From Archegozetes longisetosus (Eukaryota; Arthropoda; Arachnida; Sarcoptiformes; Trhypochthoniidae): a DNA stretch of 64,000 nt. A program made the position numbers and the translations under genes. A model generated the notes under the pieces. That model had not been told where the DNA came from. It searched no databases and saw only the letters and a list, made by a program, of their open reading frames with translations. Of this stretch, positions 61,184 to 64,000 are shown in pieces. The DNA lies in assembly GCA_018873245.2 (NCBI GenBank), contig JAEMBT020000005.1, forward strand, positions 9,684,001 through 9,748,000, written 5' to 3'. How positions within the stretch are numbered: position 1 is the stretch's first letter; each line of letters starts with the position of its first letter.

Positions 61184-62439
61184 TCAGTCATTGAATTGAA
61201 TTATCATAACGACAAACGGAACAATAAATGAAAGGAAACTTAAAACCAGTTTTTTGTCAATACTAAACATATTCCATGCGTTGAATTCAATATCTTTTCC
61301 AATAGTTTTCAATTCTTCTAATACCAAATTGACTTTAAAATCATTTCCAAAATTACCTTCAATCAAACGATCGTATATTTTACGTACAATTGTGTTGTGC
61401 ATTTCATTCTCCTTCTCGTAAATTTTAGTCGAAAATACAATTAATATTAAATGAATGATAGCAAAAATAAAAATTTCGAACCATTTAGCAGTAAAATAAG
61501 AAATTGTCATTTTCTCTCTTATCATGAGTTGAGAAGCGATTCTCGTACTCGAACCGACAAATAAATTACCGAACGTTAAGAAAGGTATTACACCTAAAGT
61601 TTCATTCAATGCCTGTTTGATTTTATTTATGAATAGATAATGATTTCTCATCTGTTTTATATCATTGATTGCTCTCATTTCAATCAATGACATCATTTTG
61701 TTGAAAAGAATTCGTCTGAAAGTAAAATTTAAAAGATTGTTCAAAAATTTGTTTATATGAACCAATTACTGACAATTTTGATAACTTACTAAAACTAAAC
61801 TAATCTCTGATTTGATTACTTATTTATTTTAAATGAAACTTTTGGAGTGTTTGGTACTTACTTTAAGTAATGAGTTCCTAAATAGAAGTTTATACAAAGA
61901 ATGACTGCATTATTTATATTTCCAAAAATGAAAATGCTGTAAAAGGACTCCATGATCAATCCAAAAATATGTGTTAACTCTATTCCAAATATGTTAACAC
62001 CAAGAGTATAGCCAAACGGTACATGCAATCCGAATTGAAGGCATTCGAATAATATTTGTATTAATGGCAATGATAGAGAAAGAACTGAATACAATAAATT
62101 GACTTTTTTCATTTTCCTCATCTCTTCAATTGTCAAATTATTGATTATGATCGATTCAATAATCAAGAGTTTCTTATTCTTCATTGAGATAATAATCATC
62201 AACAATAATGAGGTAATAAGCTTTGTTAGAGCTGAAAGGACGTAGATATGAACCTGTAATTTGATTTGTTTTTGACTTTTGAAATGTCCAGATGTTTTTA
62301 ACAGATATAATAACCAATAGATGATTGTTGAAACCGATAATATTTTGTATAAATAAATGAATGTTTTCTCCAATTTAGAGTACTTTTCGACTTGAATAAA
62401 ACCATAGAAACCAAAGACATAAGGAATCAAAATCGACAT
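61184..62439 (-). CDS. GR-type chemosensory receptor, subfamily I (intact)
   Basis: Exons on the minus strand are 62439-61862 and 61715-61184, with the same exon lengths (578 and 532 bases) as the paralog at 57.0 kb and a 146-base GT-AG intron; 369 residues. The second exon starts at RILFNKM after a TTTCAG acceptor, so the longer upstream reading frame is intronic. Blocks: YGFIQVEKYSKLEK, TIEEMRKMKK, YLGTHYL at the exon end, EMRAINDIKQMRNHYLF, EKENEMHNTIVRKIYDRL, and FLSFIVPFVVMIIQF. About seven membrane segments. Presumably a taste or contact chemoreceptor subunit. No breaks are seen. Confidence 0.78.
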
Positions 62440-62945
62440 CCTAATTTTAAACTACCCTAAATTTGTTTTATTTTAAATATCTGAGTTTAAATATGACGAA
62501 TTTTTCTCCAGTTTCTATTAAAAATTCTGTAATCACTTATGATAAACAAAACCTTTCTCCTTTGATTTAACTAAATTCCTATTAAAATATCCTACAAAAA
62601 ATAGGAATTTATCTACTTTAATGAAAATGTTCAATTGACTCAAAAATAATCAATAGAGTTATTTTATCAAACATGTTATGAAGAATACAAGCAAATGAGT
62701 GAATACGAAGAGGACAATTATTTTAATGTACATATGAAACAGAGTATACATTGAAAAATAAATTTGACTAAAAGCACATCACCTCTTAGATTGATTAAAT
62801 GCTGATGATCAACGAAATTATGAATAAGTGTTAGTAAATGATTAAAACAAGTAAGAAGCGAATAAGCTTTTTCTATCTTTCGACAATACTTGGTAAGTAT
62901 ATAAATAAATCTATAAGTTTTCAAAATAAGAATATACGACAATAT
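62440..62945 (-). promoter_or_regulatory. Upstream region shared by GR subfamily I paralogs
   Basis: Third copy of the conserved upstream block, see 12960-13429 and 58230-58730. Confidence 0.5.
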
Positions 62946-63459
62946 CTGCAATAAGTATTCGTCTTAATATGAAATTATAATCTTTTGCTTTTATTAAGTT
63001 ACAAGAAATGAAACTTTTATCTGCTCCAGGGGTTTTAGTGTCTCTTGAACTACACGATATTTATGTGCGAAAAGAAATCTTAAAAATCAGAGACAACTCA
63101 TAAATAGAGTTGCCCACCTTAAAGCATCGACTAAAAAGTCTCTTATAAGTGTAATTAAGTGTTTCCATTTTCCGTATAAGTGGTTCCATATTTTATCAGA
63201 ATAGTAATTCATTTTTAGTATGTTGGTAAACAAGAATTTTTATTTTCAAGTAAACTGTTGTTCTAACAAAATCTCACAAAACTAATGTCTGAGAAATGAA
63301 AATATAAATTTTCATACCATATATCGATAATGTTGACCATCATTAGTATAACAACGTTTAACTCTTTTGTTTAACTCTTCAAGTTATTAATATAAATCTA
63401 ATAATAGTCTCAAAAGTTATTTTCTATTATATTGAGTATCGAATATTTGCAAAAACTTA
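62946..63459. other. Intergenic, nothing recognised
   Basis: AT-rich sequence up to the terminal inverted repeat. Confidence 0.35.
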
Positions 63460-64000
63460 TGACCTAAACAGTTCATTAGTTAGTCTGTTGATACCAGTTA
63501 TAAACTCAGTTTAGAATATCTTACTAGGGAGGGTGCGATCTGAGGAAGTCAGATGAAGATATTTTTGATTTCGCATTAATCTGTCACAATAAGATTGACC
63601 AAAACTCAAAAATTCGTGCTTATGAACTCTTGTTATCCGCAATTGACAATATAAAATGCAATCTTTAGCATTGCCTCGTATGGCAGTAATGCCCATTGCT
63701 ACTCATATACATTGAACGCATTGACAAACATTAAAATGAACAGTAAAGCCAACTTTCTATGGCATAAAGCAAAGGCATTACATTAAACATTTAGCCATAC
63801 ATTTTAAGCAATGCTATTGCATTTAGACTATAACAGACGATAGATATAGAATTTGTGAATTTTCAATATTGTGACATAGATTAGTGTCAAATCAAAAATA
63901 TGTTGATCTGACTTCCTCAGATCGCACCCTCCCTAGTAAGATATTCTAAACTGAGTTTATAACTGGTATCAACAGACTAACTAATGAACTGTTTAGGTCA
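63460..64000. repeat. Inverted repeat with perfect 95-base arms, running to the window edge
   Basis: Positions 63460-63554 are the exact reverse complement of 63906-64000. Inside, 63655-63685 and about 63793-63825 (ATGCAAT...GCATTGC...TATGGC) pair imperfectly around the same centre. The right arm stops only because the window ends. Probably a foldback element or a further palindrome. Confidence 0.85.

Overview
The window looks like nuclear DNA of a chelicerate, most likely a plant-feeding spider mite (Tetranychidae) or a close trombidiform relative. It is AT-rich and its genes are split by short GT-AG introns of about 50-160 bases. The reasons for the mite call are family-level: seven-transmembrane receptors of the arthropod gustatory (GR) type in tandem copies, DEG/ENaC channels with a mite-like lineage expansion, and a UDP-glycosyltransferase fragment of the THGGNNTFTES type known from spider mites. 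No bacterial operons, rRNA or CRISPR array were seen.

Layout. 2.1-4.3 kb: a complete five-exon lysosomal glucocerebrosidase-like gene (GH30). 6.2-6.6 kb: a two-exon secreted six-cysteine mini-protein. 7.07-10.26 kb: a triple nest of transposons (solo LTR inside a MULE inside a hAT-type element), each layer with its own target-site duplication. 12.3-21.2 kb: four small TIR elements, one GR gene with a frameshift (13.4-14.7 kb) and two GR relics. 21.5-22.8 kb: an intact GR gene on the minus strand. 24.4-29.1 kb: three copies of a tiny two-exon knottin gene in palindromic units. 30.8-33.2 kb: two broken DEG/ENaC genes, one split by a piggyBac-type MITE exactly in front of TM2. 36.3-39.4 kb: a deleted mariner, a second piggyBac-like MITE and a truncated UGT. 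43.97-51.94 kb: a near-perfect palindrome of about 8 kb with two more knottin copies in divergent orientation. 51.8-53.3 kb: a GR gene whose last codons run into the right palindrome arm. 57.0-58.2 and 61.2-62.4 kb: two intact GR paralogs in tandem. 63.46-64.0 kb: a 95-base perfect inverted repeat that reaches the window edge.

How it fits together. This is an accessory, environment-facing region (chemosensory receptors, ion channels, secreted cystine-rich peptides, a detoxification enzyme remnant) that is being reshaped by inverted duplication and transposons. The most unusual part is the knottin family: five copies, always in units where mirror-image copies of one TATA promoter face outward. 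Both complete pairs contain one intact gene and one with the same 1-base deletion in a T run. All homology calls are from reading the translated sequence, with no database search.
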